A stretch of DNA of 25,173 nucleotides, from the NCBI GenBank assembly GCA_036507695.1, contig DATCIR010000142.1, forward strand, positions 1 through 25,173. The letters are read 5' to 3'. Positions 8,601 to 15,872 of this stretch are shown one piece after another. Made by a program: the position numbers and the translations under genes. Numbering within the stretch: the first letter of the stretch is position 1; the number at the start of each line of letters is the position of its first letter. This DNA comes from JAKEGK01 sp036507695. Its GTDB lineage: Bacteria > Pseudomonadota > Gammaproteobacteria > SZUA-152. The notes below the pieces were generated by a model. The model worked only from the letters and a program-made list of their open reading frames with translations, was not told the DNA's origin and did no database searches.

Positions 8601-9131
8601 CTGGTGGAAGCGCTGGAAACCCTGGAAAACGCCATCCGCAAAATTGACAAGGAAACCCGTGCCCGCTTCAGGGAAACTTACGACAAGGTCGACGCGGGTT
8701 TAAAAGCCAACTTTCCCCGTTTGTTTGGCGGGGGACATGCGTATCTGGAATTGACCGGCGAGGATTTATTGGATACCGGAGTGTCGGTCATGGCGCGCCC
8801 GCCGGGCAAACGTAACAGCACCATTCACTTGTTATCCGGCGGAGAAAAGGCATTAACGGCGGTGGCGCTGGTATTTTCCATTTTCCAATTGAACCCCGCG
8901 CCGTTTTGCATGCTGGATGAGGTGGACGCGCCATTGGATGATGCCAACGTGGGACGTTTTTGCCAGATGGTGAAAGAAATGTCCGCAAAAGTGCAGTTTA
9001 TTGTGATTACCCACAACAAGATCACCATGGAAATGGCCAATCAATTGAACGGGGTCACCATGCATGAACCCGGCGTATCACGCATAGTCGCGGTCGACGT
9101 TGATGAAGCGGTTGAACTGGTTGCGGTGTAG
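5622..9131 (+). CDS. smc: chromosome partition protein Smc
   Basis: This 1169-aa ATPase organises and segregates the chromosome with the kleisin ScpA and with ScpB. The head has Walker A GPNGCGKSN (31-39). A long coiled coil of Q/E/R-rich sequence runs from about 165 to 495, then the hinge (about 510-660, with WEAALECVLGNYLEAVCVD). A second coiled coil runs to about 1000. The C-terminal head has signature LLSGGEKALTA (about 1067-1077) and Walker B MLDEVDAPLDD (about 1096-1106). The start at 5622 (MRLSKIKLAGFKSFVD) is the conserved N-terminus; an upstream in-frame TTG at 5571 is unlikely. zipA follows, as in many non-enterobacterial gammaproteobacteria. The scpAB genes are not in the window. 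Confidence 0.97.
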   Translation: MRLSKIKLAGFKSFVDPTTIPLPSNLIGIVGPNGCGKSNVIDAVRWVMGESSAKNLRGDSMADVIFNGSSARKPVGQAAIELVFDNSDGTLGGQYAQYSEISIKRVVTRDGQSQYYQNGTRCRRRDITDIFLGTGLGPRSYSIIEQGMISRLIEAKPEDLRVFLEEAAGISKYKERRRETENRINHTRENLARLTDLREELAKQLDKLNRQSKTAEKYKVLKEEERLLKAQLTALRWLLLSEQIQEKDALIKEQETRYEAAMADLRRLEAELEKMRDSHVEETDHFNEVQAQYYSIGADIARIEQSIQHAKERRQQQQDDLKQTERSLIESETHLNADQRKKAQLSEFLEQNAPLLANAREIEARSSELLAQAESAMRQWQKDWETFNENAAIPAQTAEVERTRLNHLDERIIQHQQQLDKLGVEQQGLQYANLQTEIDALIAEEVSLKQQCDAFQQGVGQRQMEIAGLRDSIQQYDADLNSKRGELQTAKGRLASLEALQQAALGKQQSDAARWLDAQGLADAKRLAENISVESGWEAALECVLGNYLEAVCVDRVDAVADALSSLQQGAITLFDTTSAITDESHQKAERLLSKVTSPLNLDALLGGVYCATDLSAALALRSRLSPSESVITRDGFWLGCSWLRFSRDVNEQSSVLQREKDIQQLNFAIETLSRDIAMLEQSSAVARDALTDQEIQRDQTQGEFQAVNRQHAELEARIAANRARVEQMRAREHAIEKEIEEHRQQVSRAEQETLQSRGRLDQAIREMESLSERRESLQNQRDQLQAALDDVRTTARSDRDAAHEIALKVEAARTEIAAINQNRERMNSQLAQLRQRKEELEQALAAGEEPMQLMAVELEQSLNQRIEVESRLSDARHKVEELDHAMRENSTQRHAVEQSIETVRSERDQLRMAWQEIKVRRQTHEESLQESGFQLPQLLQEMPERATEQEWAERVEAIEGRISRLGPINLAAIEEYKQLAERKEYLDKQNADLVEALETLENAIRKIDKETRARFRETYDKVDAGLKANFPRLFGGGHAYLELTGEDLLDTGVSVMARPPGKRNSTIHLLSGGEKALTAVALVFSIFQLNPAPFCMLDEVDAPLDDANVGRFCQMVKEMSAKVQFIVITHNKITMEMANQLNGVTMHEPGVSRIVAVDVDEAVELVAV

Positions 9132-9305
9132 TGCTGTGTCAGTAACGGCGGGCCGTTAATTTTAATTGCCGTGATTTTATCAGCGCGTGATCCTGGGCCT
9201 CGCTTGCTGCGTCACGGGGCAACGATGGGTGGAAATTCCTGCAAAAACGTCGCCGTGGTCTACACTTTTAAAAGTGTCAAATACATCAAATCGATTGCGA
9301 CAAAC

Positions 9306-10091
9306 ATGGACCAATTTCGTTTGATACTTGCCGTGCTCGGCATTGGCTTATTACTGCTGATCTACTACCTATCACGGCGTTCCGGTTTTCGGCGCGGTGA
9401 CATCAGTGACATCAGTGACATCAGTGACATAAGTCGCGATAAGCCGCGCGCGGCAACGGCCCGCTACCGCATTCCCATGTCGGGTGATGTCAATCCGCCC
9501 GAGCGGCCCTACCAGGCAGCCATGGAAGCGCCGCAAAATTCACCCAGAAAAAGCCGCAAACGTTATGTTAAGTTTTTGTCCGGAGGTGACAACCACCGGC
9601 CCAAAACGGCTGCTTACCATCCGCTGGAGAATGCATTGGAACCGCTGACCGTGATGGTTTATGTCATGCCCTTGCCGGGGATTACCTTTCGCCGCGAGCA
9701 CGTGCTGCGTTGCTTGGAATCATTGGGTTGCGTGCCGCGGTCTGACGCCGGTTATGATTACGTCATTCTCAATCAAAGCGAGAATAAAACCTTGCACCGC
9801 TTGTTCATGATAAGCGATGCGCATTCACCCGGTATTTTCGCCAGTGATGAATCCGCCGAAGACAAGACCAACGGTTTAATTTTTGATATGCAATTGCCGG
9901 GACCCATCGATAGTGTGATGGCGTTTGAAAAGTTATTGGATATTGCGCGCCTGGTGGCAGCTCGGTTGAATGGAGTTGTGTGCGACGATTTGCAGAACCG
10001 GCTAACCAAGCAGGCAACCATACACATTAAAGACAGGATACTTGATCATAATAGAAAGTTGCGGGTTACCCATTCACCCTCCCTGCAATAA
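9306..10091 (+). CDS. zipA: cell division protein ZipA
   Basis: ZipA tethers FtsZ to the inner membrane and bundles its filaments. The 261-aa protein has the expected order: a single N-terminal membrane span (about 5-22) followed by basic residues, a variable linker (about 24-110), and a C-terminal FtsZ-binding domain (about 115-250), with LTVMVYVMP at its start, GLIFDMQLPGPID and the terminal RLTKQATIHIKDRI helix. It is shorter than E. coli ZipA (328 aa), mainly in the linker. I choose the ATG at 9306 because the membrane span follows at once; the in-frame extension to 9171 looks unlike protein. An in-frame 9-bp tandem repeat encodes DIS four times (residues 32-43). ligA, which often follows zipA, is absent; mfd converges 6 nt away. 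Confidence 0.94.
   Translation: MDQFRLILAVLGIGLLLLIYYLSRRSGFRRGDISDISDISDISRDKPRAATARYRIPMSGDVNPPERPYQAAMEAPQNSPRKSRKRYVKFLSGGDNHRPKTAAYHPLENALEPLTVMVYVMPLPGITFRREHVLRCLESLGCVPRSDAGYDYVILNQSENKTLHRLFMISDAHSPGIFASDESAEDKTNGLIFDMQLPGPIDSVMAFEKLLDIARLVAARLNGVVCDDLQNRLTKQATIHIKDRILDHNRKLRVTHSPSLQ
9399..9434 (+). repeat. four tandem copies of a 9-bp unit inside zipA
   Basis: GACATCAGT occurs at 9399-9407, 9408-9416 and 9417-9425, with a final variant GACATAAGT at 9426-9434. Because the unit is 9 bp, copy-number change keeps the zipA frame and only alters the number of Asp-Ile-Ser triplets in the linker next to the membrane span. Confidence 0.9.
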
Positions 10092-10097
10092 TAATCT

Positions 10098-13000
10098 TTA
10101 GGCGGCTTTTCTGCCGCTTAATACGTTTAATAAATCATCCAGCGCTTTCACCCGCGACTCCATATCCGGCAGTGGTTTGACAATCCGCAGTTTGTTCTGG
10201 CCGTCCATTTTAAAAATAGTGGATTGTTTCTGGATCAGGTTAATCACGGTCATGGGGTCAATGTTGGGATGTTCATTGAATATAATGCGGCCGCCATCCT
10301 GGCCGAATTCTATTTTTTTGATCCCCAGCGGCGTCGCTTTAAGTTTGCAGCTTGTGGCGCGGAACAGGTTCTTGGCGCTCTCGGGCAGCAGGCCGAAGCG
10401 GTCGATCATTTCCACCTGCAGTTCACGCAGCGCGTCTTCATTTTCCGCGCTGGAGATACGCTTGTACATGATGAGGCGGGTGTGGATATCCGGCAGGTAA
10501 TCATCCGGGATTAATGCCGACACACTGAGGTCGACTTCCGCGCCATGGTACAGGGGTTTTTCCAATTCGGGTTGTTTACCCGATTTCAGCGCATTCACGG
10601 CCCGTTCCAGCAGTTCCATATACATAGTGAAGCCGACTTCCTGCATTTGGCCGCTTTGTTCTTCACCGAGTAATTCACCGGCACCGCGGATTTCGAGATC
10701 ATGGGTGGCCAGGGTGAAACCGGTTCCCAGTTCTTCCATGGCCTCGATGGCTTCCAGGCGCTTGATGGCGTCGGCGGTCATCGCATTGCGTGGCGGCACA
10801 ATCAGGTAGGCGTAAGCCTGGTGATGGGAACGGCCCACGCGGCCGCGCAGTTGATACAGTTGCGCCAAACCGAACCGATCCGCGCGGTTCATAATGATGG
10901 TGTTGGCATTGGGCACGTCGATACCGGTTTCAATAATCGTGGTGCACACCAGAATATTAAACCGCTGATGATAGAAATCCGCCATCACCCGTTCCAGATC
11001 CCGTTCGCGCATTTGGCCATGGGCGATTTGCACATTGGCGCCGGGCAGTAACTCGCGGACTTTGTGCGCGGTGTTTTCAATGGTTTCCACTTCGTTATGC
11101 AGGAAAAACACTTGCCCGCCGCGATGAATTTCCCGCAAACAGGCTTCCTGGACAGTCGCGTCATTCCATTGGCTGACAAAGGTTTTGATCGCCAGGCGCT
11201 TGGCGGGCGCCGTCGCAATGATCGACAGGTCACGCATGCCGGATAGCGACATGTTTAAGGTGCGGGGGATGGGGGTGGCGGTGAGGGTTAACAGATCCAC
11301 CTCGGAACGTAATGCCTTGAAGCGTTCTTTTTGCCGGACGCCAAAGCGGTGTTCCTCATCGATAATAACCAGGCCCAGATTTTTAAACTTGACGCTTTCC
11401 TGTAACAGTTTGTGCGTGCCGATGATAATGTCGATAGCGCCGTCTTTCAGTCCCTTGATGATAGTGTCCTGCTCCTTTTTGGAGCGAAAGCGTGACAGTG
11501 ACTCAATGCGCACCGGCCAGTCGGCGAAGCGGTCCTTGAAATTTTCATAATGTTGCTGCGCCAGCAAGGTCGTGGGCACCAGCATCGCGACCTGCTTGCC
11601 ATCCTGCACCGCGATAAACGCGGCGCGCATGGCGACTTCGGTTTTGCCAAAACCCACGTCGCCGCAGACCAGCCTATCCATGGGTCTGCCGTTTTGCATA
11701 TCGCTCATCACGCCTTGAATGGCATCCAGTTGATCCGGCGTTTCCTCAAAGGGGAAAGAATCCGCGAAACTCAGGTATTGATCTTTCTCGATGTGGTAAC
11801 TGTAGCCGGCGCGCGCTTCACGCCGCGCGTAAATATCGAGTAACTCCGCCGCCACGTCGCGGGCCCGCTCCCGCGCTTTGCGTTTGGCTTTTTCCCACTG
11901 CGCACTGCCCAGTTTGTGCAGCGGCGCCGCTTCCGGGGACGCGCCGGTGTAGCGGCTGATCAGGTGCAAGGATGCGACCGGCACATATAACTTGTCGTTG
12001 TCCGCGTATTGGAGCATTAGAAATTCCTGCTCGATGCCGCCCACGGTGATTTTTTGCAAACCCAGATAGCGGCCCACGCCATGATCTTCATGCACTACCG
12101 GTGAACCGTATTCCAGTTCCACCAGGTTTTTTATGATCAGGTCGGGATCGCGCTGCCGTTGTTTGCGGCGCCGGCGTTGCAGAACCCGTTCACCAAAGAT
12201 CTGCGGTTCCGCGATGACGGCAATGGAAGAGTCACTAAGCAGCAGGCCGTTTTGCAGGGGCGAAATGGTGATGGCCAGTTTGTCGCTGGCGGCAAGAAAA
12301 CCCGCCCAGTCTGTTACCGGTGTTACATGAATACCGTTGTTTCTTAATAATTCAACCAGCGTTTCGCGCCGGCCGGTGGATTCGGCGGTGAACAGGATGC
12401 GGCCGTCGAAGCTGCCGGCAAATTGCTGCAGCTTAGCAACGGGGTGGGCCGCGCGCGCATCGATGCTGACCAGCGGTGGAGTATCGCAGTCAAAATTAAA
12501 TGAACCGGGTTTATCTTCCCGTTTGAAAGACTGAATGTCGATCTGCGCGTAGTGTTTGAAAGATTGAAACAGCTCGTTGCTGCGCACGAATACGGCTGGT
12601 GGCGGTAAAATGGGCCGCTGCAAATCATAGCGGCGCTGTTCATAACGCTGTTCGATCTCCTGCCAGGTGGTGTCAGCCGCTTGCCGGGCATCGTTAATCA
12701 TGCACAGAACGCTGTTACCGGGCAGATAGTCAAAAATGCTGGCCGTCTGTTGGAAAAATAAAGGCAAATAATATTCGATACCCGCCGGCGCACTACCGTT
12801 GCTGACATCACGATAGATGCTGCTGTTATTGGGATCACCTTCGAAAGCGGCGCGGAAAGACTGACGAAAGTGCGCGATGGCCTGTTCGGTTAACGGAAAT
12901 TCCCGGGCCGGTAACAAGTTGACCTCGTCAACCTTTTCCAGGGAGCGTTGGCTTTCGGTGTCAAAGCTGCGGATGGTTTCAATTTCGTTGTCGAATAACT

Positions 13001-13568
13001 CAATGCGGTAGGGTATGCGGCTGCCCATGGGGAACAAATCAATGATACTGCCGCGCACCGTGAATTCGCCGTGTTCCATGACCTGGGAAACCAGGCGGTA
13101 ACTGCTGCGGGTCAAGCGCTGGCGTAGGGCTTCGATATGCAGTTGCTGGCCGGTTTTGATTACCAGGCTGTTCGCTTCCAGAAATTCCCTGGGCGCCAGG
13201 CGTTGCATAGCCGTGGCGATGGGCAGCACCAGGATACCCTTGCTCATTTGGGGCAACTGGTACAGCGTCAACAGGCGGTCGGAGACAATGTCCTGATGCG
13301 GTGAAAAGCTGTCGTAGGGCAGGGTTTCCCAGTCGGGAAAATTGAGCAATGGCAAGCGCTGCGAGCCCGCGCCGTAAAAACGCAACTCATATTCCAGCCG
13401 GTACGCGGCCTGGGTATCGGGGGTGATGATGACGAACGGGCGCTGTGATTGCAGCGCGGCATTGCAGATGGCCAGGCCGTAGCTGCTGCCATACAAGTGC
13501 CCCCAGTGCGTGGTATAACCGGGTTTATCGACCAGCGGAGGATTAAAAATACTGCAAGGTTCAGTCAT
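10098..13568 (-). CDS. mfd: transcription-repair coupling factor Mfd
   Basis: Mfd removes RNA polymerase stalled at DNA lesions and recruits UvrA. The 1156-aa protein (E. coli 1148) has the UvrB-like N-terminal region (about 15-330), the RNA-polymerase interacting domain (about 470-570, with HEDHGVGRYLGL), and a RecG-like helicase: Walker A CGDVGFGKTE near 638, the DEEH box, TATPIPRTL, and QLRGRVGRS as motif VI. The C-terminal TRCF regulatory domain is complete. I use the ATG at 13568 (MTEPCSIFNPP); an upstream in-frame TTG at 13634 would add 22 unrelated residues. It converges on zipA with 6 nt between stops. The DsrE-like gene lies 114 nt upstream on the same strand. Confidence 0.97.
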   Translation of the reverse strand: MTEPCSIFNPPLVDKPGYTTHWGHLYGSSYGLAICNAALQSQRPFVIITPDTQAAYRLEYELRFYGAGSQRLPLLNFPDWETLPYDSFSPHQDIVSDRLLTLYQLPQMSKGILVLPIATAMQRLAPREFLEANSLVIKTGQQLHIEALRQRLTRSSYRLVSQVMEHGEFTVRGSIIDLFPMGSRIPYRIELFDNEIETIRSFDTESQRSLEKVDEVNLLPAREFPLTEQAIAHFRQSFRAAFEGDPNNSSIYRDVSNGSAPAGIEYYLPLFFQQTASIFDYLPGNSVLCMINDARQAADTTWQEIEQRYEQRRYDLQRPILPPPAVFVRSNELFQSFKHYAQIDIQSFKREDKPGSFNFDCDTPPLVSIDARAAHPVAKLQQFAGSFDGRILFTAESTGRRETLVELLRNNGIHVTPVTDWAGFLAASDKLAITISPLQNGLLLSDSSIAVIAEPQIFGERVLQRRRRKQRQRDPDLIIKNLVELEYGSPVVHEDHGVGRYLGLQKITVGGIEQEFLMLQYADNDKLYVPVASLHLISRYTGASPEAAPLHKLGSAQWEKAKRKARERARDVAAELLDIYARREARAGYSYHIEKDQYLSFADSFPFEETPDQLDAIQGVMSDMQNGRPMDRLVCGDVGFGKTEVAMRAAFIAVQDGKQVAMLVPTTLLAQQHYENFKDRFADWPVRIESLSRFRSKKEQDTIIKGLKDGAIDIIIGTHKLLQESVKFKNLGLVIIDEEHRFGVRQKERFKALRSEVDLLTLTATPIPRTLNMSLSGMRDLSIIATAPAKRLAIKTFVSQWNDATVQEACLREIHRGGQVFFLHNEVETIENTAHKVRELLPGANVQIAHGQMRERDLERVMADFYHQRFNILVCTTIIETGIDVPNANTIIMNRADRFGLAQLYQLRGRVGRSHHQAYAYLIVPPRNAMTADAIKRLEAIEAMEELGTGFTLATHDLEIRGAGELLGEEQSGQMQEVGFTMYMELLERAVNALKSGKQPELEKPLYHGAEVDLSVSALIPDDYLPDIHTRLIMYKRISSAENEDALRELQVEMIDRFGLLPESAKNLFRATSCKLKATPLGIKKIEFGQDGGRIIFNEHPNIDPMTVINLIQKQSTIFKMDGQNKLRIVKPLPDMESRVKALDDLLNVLSGRKAA

Positions 13569-13682
13569 TCGGCTGCAATCAGAACTTTTTTCAGTGACGG
13601 CGCGTATTGTAGAAGTATTCGCGCGCAAGTACAAAGGCGGGATGTGAAATCGCGGGGAGCAACCGTTACCGCTGAAAGCGGT

Positions 13683-14231
13683 TTATTTAAGCTCTTCGAT
13701 GCTGTGATGTTTTTCAGGTACTTGGGGAATGATCAGGCTGTAGCCTTTGGATTGCCAATGCACGAGTTCGGTGACCGCGTTGGGAACGATGTGCACAAAA
13801 TCGTGAAAATCCTCCGGCGTGTAGCCAAATTCCGCCGCTGATAGGGCGCAGACTCTGAATTCCACACCAAATTCAGTGTAATAACGCATGCGCTCCACGA
13901 CGTCCCGGTATTTTTCATAATTGTGCCGGGCGAGGGTTACGATTTCGGTGCCGTGCAGCACGACTTTGACATCGACGAAATCCGGCGCGATTGCGTAAGG
14001 TTCTTCGTTCAAGGTGTGGAACATGCCGAGTATCCAATACAGGGCGCCGCCGATTTTTTCCGGATGATCGAAGTAAAATTCAAACACCGCCTTTTGTTCG
14101 GCATAGGGCGTGGCGACGATTTTGGCGCCGGCATCGGCCTGGCTTGACGTAACCCAACACAGCATCAGCAATGCCGCTGCCAGGGCGCGTTGGCTATGCC
14201 GGTAAAAGTATTTTAGGGTGCTAGGTGTCAT
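13683..14231 (-). CDS. exported DsrE/DsrF-like protein
   Basis: The 182-aa product starts with a basic segment and hydrophobic core (about residues 14-27), then a SSQADA cleavage-like site, so it is probably periplasmic. The mature part has the DsrE/DsrF/YchN fold signature: DVKVVLHGTEIVTLARHN, then YEKY and a VEFRVCALSAAEFGYTPEDF segment carrying the family cysteine, then a terminal GYSLIIP strand. Cytoplasmic DsrE relatives relay sulfur on a conserved cysteine; exported members are widespread and uncharacterised. The start at 14231 places the signal peptide at the N-terminus; an upstream in-frame ATG at 14279 adds 16 residues. No sulfur-oxidation genes adjoin. Confidence 0.75.
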   Translation of the reverse strand: MTPSTLKYFYRHSQRALAAALLMLCWVTSSQADAGAKIVATPYAEQKAVFEFYFDHPEKIGGALYWILGMFHTLNEEPYAIAPDFVDVKVVLHGTEIVTLARHNYEKYRDVVERMRYYTEFGVEFRVCALSAAEFGYTPEDFHDFVHIVPNAVTELVHWQSKGYSLIIPQVPEKHHSIEELK

Positions 14232-14398
14232 GGTGCAAAAGGAGTGATAGTTGAGCCGTCGGCTCCGGGTTTCCTTCATACAATAGCGGCGTAGAACGCT
14301 AAAAATAAAGCAAATGGGAGCGTACCGTTATCGGTAAGGTGTCACATTTATTGGATATTTAAAGATTTGGCGCGGGCCGAGGTTTTGAATAAACAGAA

Positions 14399-14731
14399 CT
14401 AATTTTCGGGGTAGCTATAGTGTTTCATATCCTTGCGCCGCCCGGTTGAGCGTTGGATGACGACGCCCTTCACCTCGAAGGTTGAAATCAGTTCAACCGG
14501 CTCATAGTCAGGATTTAAATAGTGAATCCAGCGGCGGCCTTCCTCAAGCCGGTATTGGCCAAACAGGATCTCCCCACCATAATCGATGACCGCATAGGCT
14601 TGATGCACAGCCGGTACGGCCGGATCAATGATAATGATATGGCCGTCCTGAAATTCGGGGCTCATGCTGTCGCCGATAATGCGAAGTGCGAAAGGCTCTG
14701 TGGTGCCCGCGCTGCAACCGGAATTGTTCAT
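14399..14731 (-). CDS. S24/LexA-like peptidase-fold protein without a DNA-binding domain
   Basis: The 110-aa protein is just the C-terminal S24 fold of LexA/UmuD/CI proteins: IIGDSMSPEFQDGHIIIIDP (18-37) holds the nucleophile-type Ser S22, and the remaining beta strands follow (AVIDYGGEILFGQYRL, then HYLNPDYEP). The position expected for the catalytic lysine (about 57-60) reads F-G-Q-Y, so self-cleavage is doubtful. There is no helix-turn-helix. Similar stand-alone S24 proteins are common in proteobacteria with no assigned role. The start is taken at the ATG at 14731; a TTG two codons upstream (14737) is possible. The upstream region carries direct and inverted repeats suggestive of operator sites. 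Confidence 0.75.
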   Translation of the reverse strand: MNNSGCSAGTTEPFALRIIGDSMSPEFQDGHIIIIDPAVPAVHQAYAVIDYGGEILFGQYRLEEGRRWIHYLNPDYEPVELISTFEVKGVVIQRSTGRRKDMKHYSYPEN

Positions 14732-14758
14732 GATCAAACCGTCTTTGGTAAATTTTCA

Positions 14759-14808
14759 GTAGGTAACTTTTTGGTGGCTAACTTTTTAGTGACGACTTAG
14801 TGACCTAC
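14759..14808. promoter_or_regulatory. repeat cluster upstream of the S24-like gene, candidate operator
   Basis: Two near-identical direct repeats, TAACTTTTTGGTG (14764-14776) and TAACTTTTTAGTG (14779-14791), are enclosed by the inverted pair GTAGGT (14759-14764) and ACCTAC (14803-14808). A further TAGTGAC direct pair lies inside. The cluster starts 27 nt upstream of the S24-like start codon. Binding by a regulator is inference. Confidence 0.4.
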
Positions 14809-14986
14809 TGTGGAGTGTCGAAGCTAGCCTCCAACAATTAAACGATATAAAAGCAAACAGCCGTATTGTAACGGCTTCGCCAGCGTTGATCCATACGCCG
14901 CCGATTGCGGCCGGGTTTACTCATTACTCGGCGGTACATGATTCGGGTAACCCGATGGTTATTAGGGAAAATGGGCTAAGTGGGGA

Positions 14987-15367
14987 TTAATTTTCAAAGT
15001 TGAGTTCTTCGATCAAGCGGGTGATGGCGCTGATCGCCCGTTTGCTGGGGTCAATCAAACGGAATCCCGTATCATGGAACGCGGGATTCACGTCCTTTTT
15101 GGTCCACAGGCTTTGCGCGGTCAGGGCGATCATTTGCGGTATGGCGTCATCGGCCGGGATTTCCATGCGCAGATTGAACGTACACTGCAAGGGAATGGAT
15201 TGTTCGCTGATTAACAGCATGCCTTCGGTGGTGATATCGACCAGATGCCCCAGTAATTCGTTGTTTTCCGCTTTTACCACACGCAGATATTGAACCAGGT
15301 TCCAGCGTTGCTGGCTGCGTTGAATAAAATTGTGATCGATTAACAATTTTGCTGCCAGGTTGTCCAT
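14987..15367 (-). CDS. PilZ-domain protein, putative cyclic-di-GMP receptor
   Basis: The 126-aa protein is a single PilZ domain. The c-di-GMP-binding RxxxR motif is present as R17-S-Q-Q-R21, and the second motif (D/N)xSxxG appears as D44-I-T-T-E-G49, with Thr in place of Ser, which is common. The rest follows the PilZ barrel (FNLRMEIP, then SLWTKKDVNPAFHDTGFRLIDPS) and ends in a helix. Stand-alone PilZ proteins regulate motility, exopolysaccharide or secretion in response to c-di-GMP; the target is unknown. It is transcribed alone, divergent from gspA across about 505 bp. Confidence 0.85.
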   Translation of the reverse strand: MDNLAAKLLIDHNFIQRSQQRWNLVQYLRVVKAENNELLGHLVDITTEGMLLISEQSIPLQCTFNLRMEIPADDAIPQMIALTAQSLWTKKDVNPAFHDTGFRLIDPSKRAISAITRLIEELNFEN

Positions 15368-15712
15368 GCTGTGTTTTCCCCATCGGTGGTGATTGTGATT
15401 AACCCGCCGGCCGGCGCGTTAGCCGGTGACTATTGAATTACTTCGGCACGTCCTGGTTCTTCATAGCAATGAAACGCCGGAAACGTTATCGCTGGAACAG
15501 AGTTAATTCCTAGTATGAAACATGCATGGCATGTACCAAATTTAGCCACATTGTGCATGGAACAGTGGAGCAACGCGTTTCGGGTGTGGCGTACATTATG
15601 AAATCAAGTAATTGAATTACAAGGCAGAACCACGATGATGAGACGTGCCGGTGAACTACCCGGCCCGGCCTAGTTCTATCAGGATAGGCTTCTCAGCGCC
15701 AACGGGCGCGGA

Positions 15713-15742
15713 AATAGTGAAAGAAACAATAGTGAAAGAAAC
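15713..15742. repeat. exact 15-bp tandem duplication upstream of gspA
   Basis: AATAGTGAAAGAAAC occurs twice back to back (15713-15727 and 15728-15742), ending 25 nt before the first TATAAT box. It may be a duplicated regulator half-site or simple slippage. Confidence 0.75.
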
Positions 15743-15767
15743 AACGGGTATTCATTAAGTTATGCAT

Positions 15768-15805
15768 TATAATGCCGTTTTTCTGTCAGTCTACTGAGAT
15801 ATAAT
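15768..15805 (+). promoter_or_regulatory. candidate -10 elements for gspA-gspB
   Basis: Two perfect TATAAT hexamers occur at 15768-15773 and 15800-15805, about 100 and 68 nt before the gspA ATG. Neither has a good -35 match at 16-18 bp, so if used they may need an activator. The direction is inferred from the downstream gene. Confidence 0.35.
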
Positions 15806-15872
15806 TGATTCATTTGATGATAAGCAACGGCTTCCAGTAACCGACGCCAGGTATTCGCAACGACACCACACC

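Larger units (their letters stand above)
15368..15872. other. 505-bp gene-free divergent region between the PilZ gene and gspA
   Basis: No convincing reading frame is visible. The region holds a 12-bp GC palindrome (CGCCGGCCGGCG, 15405-15416), an exact 15-bp tandem duplication at 15713-15742, and two TATAAT boxes (15768-15773 and 15800-15805) before gspA. The size suggests divergent promoters and possibly a regulator site or small RNA, but nothing more can be assigned. Confidence 0.5.

Noticed and set aside
10102..10117. GCGGC/GCCGC hairpin between zipA and mfd as bidirectional terminator
   Set aside because: Short stem inside the mfd coding end and no T-tract on either strand.
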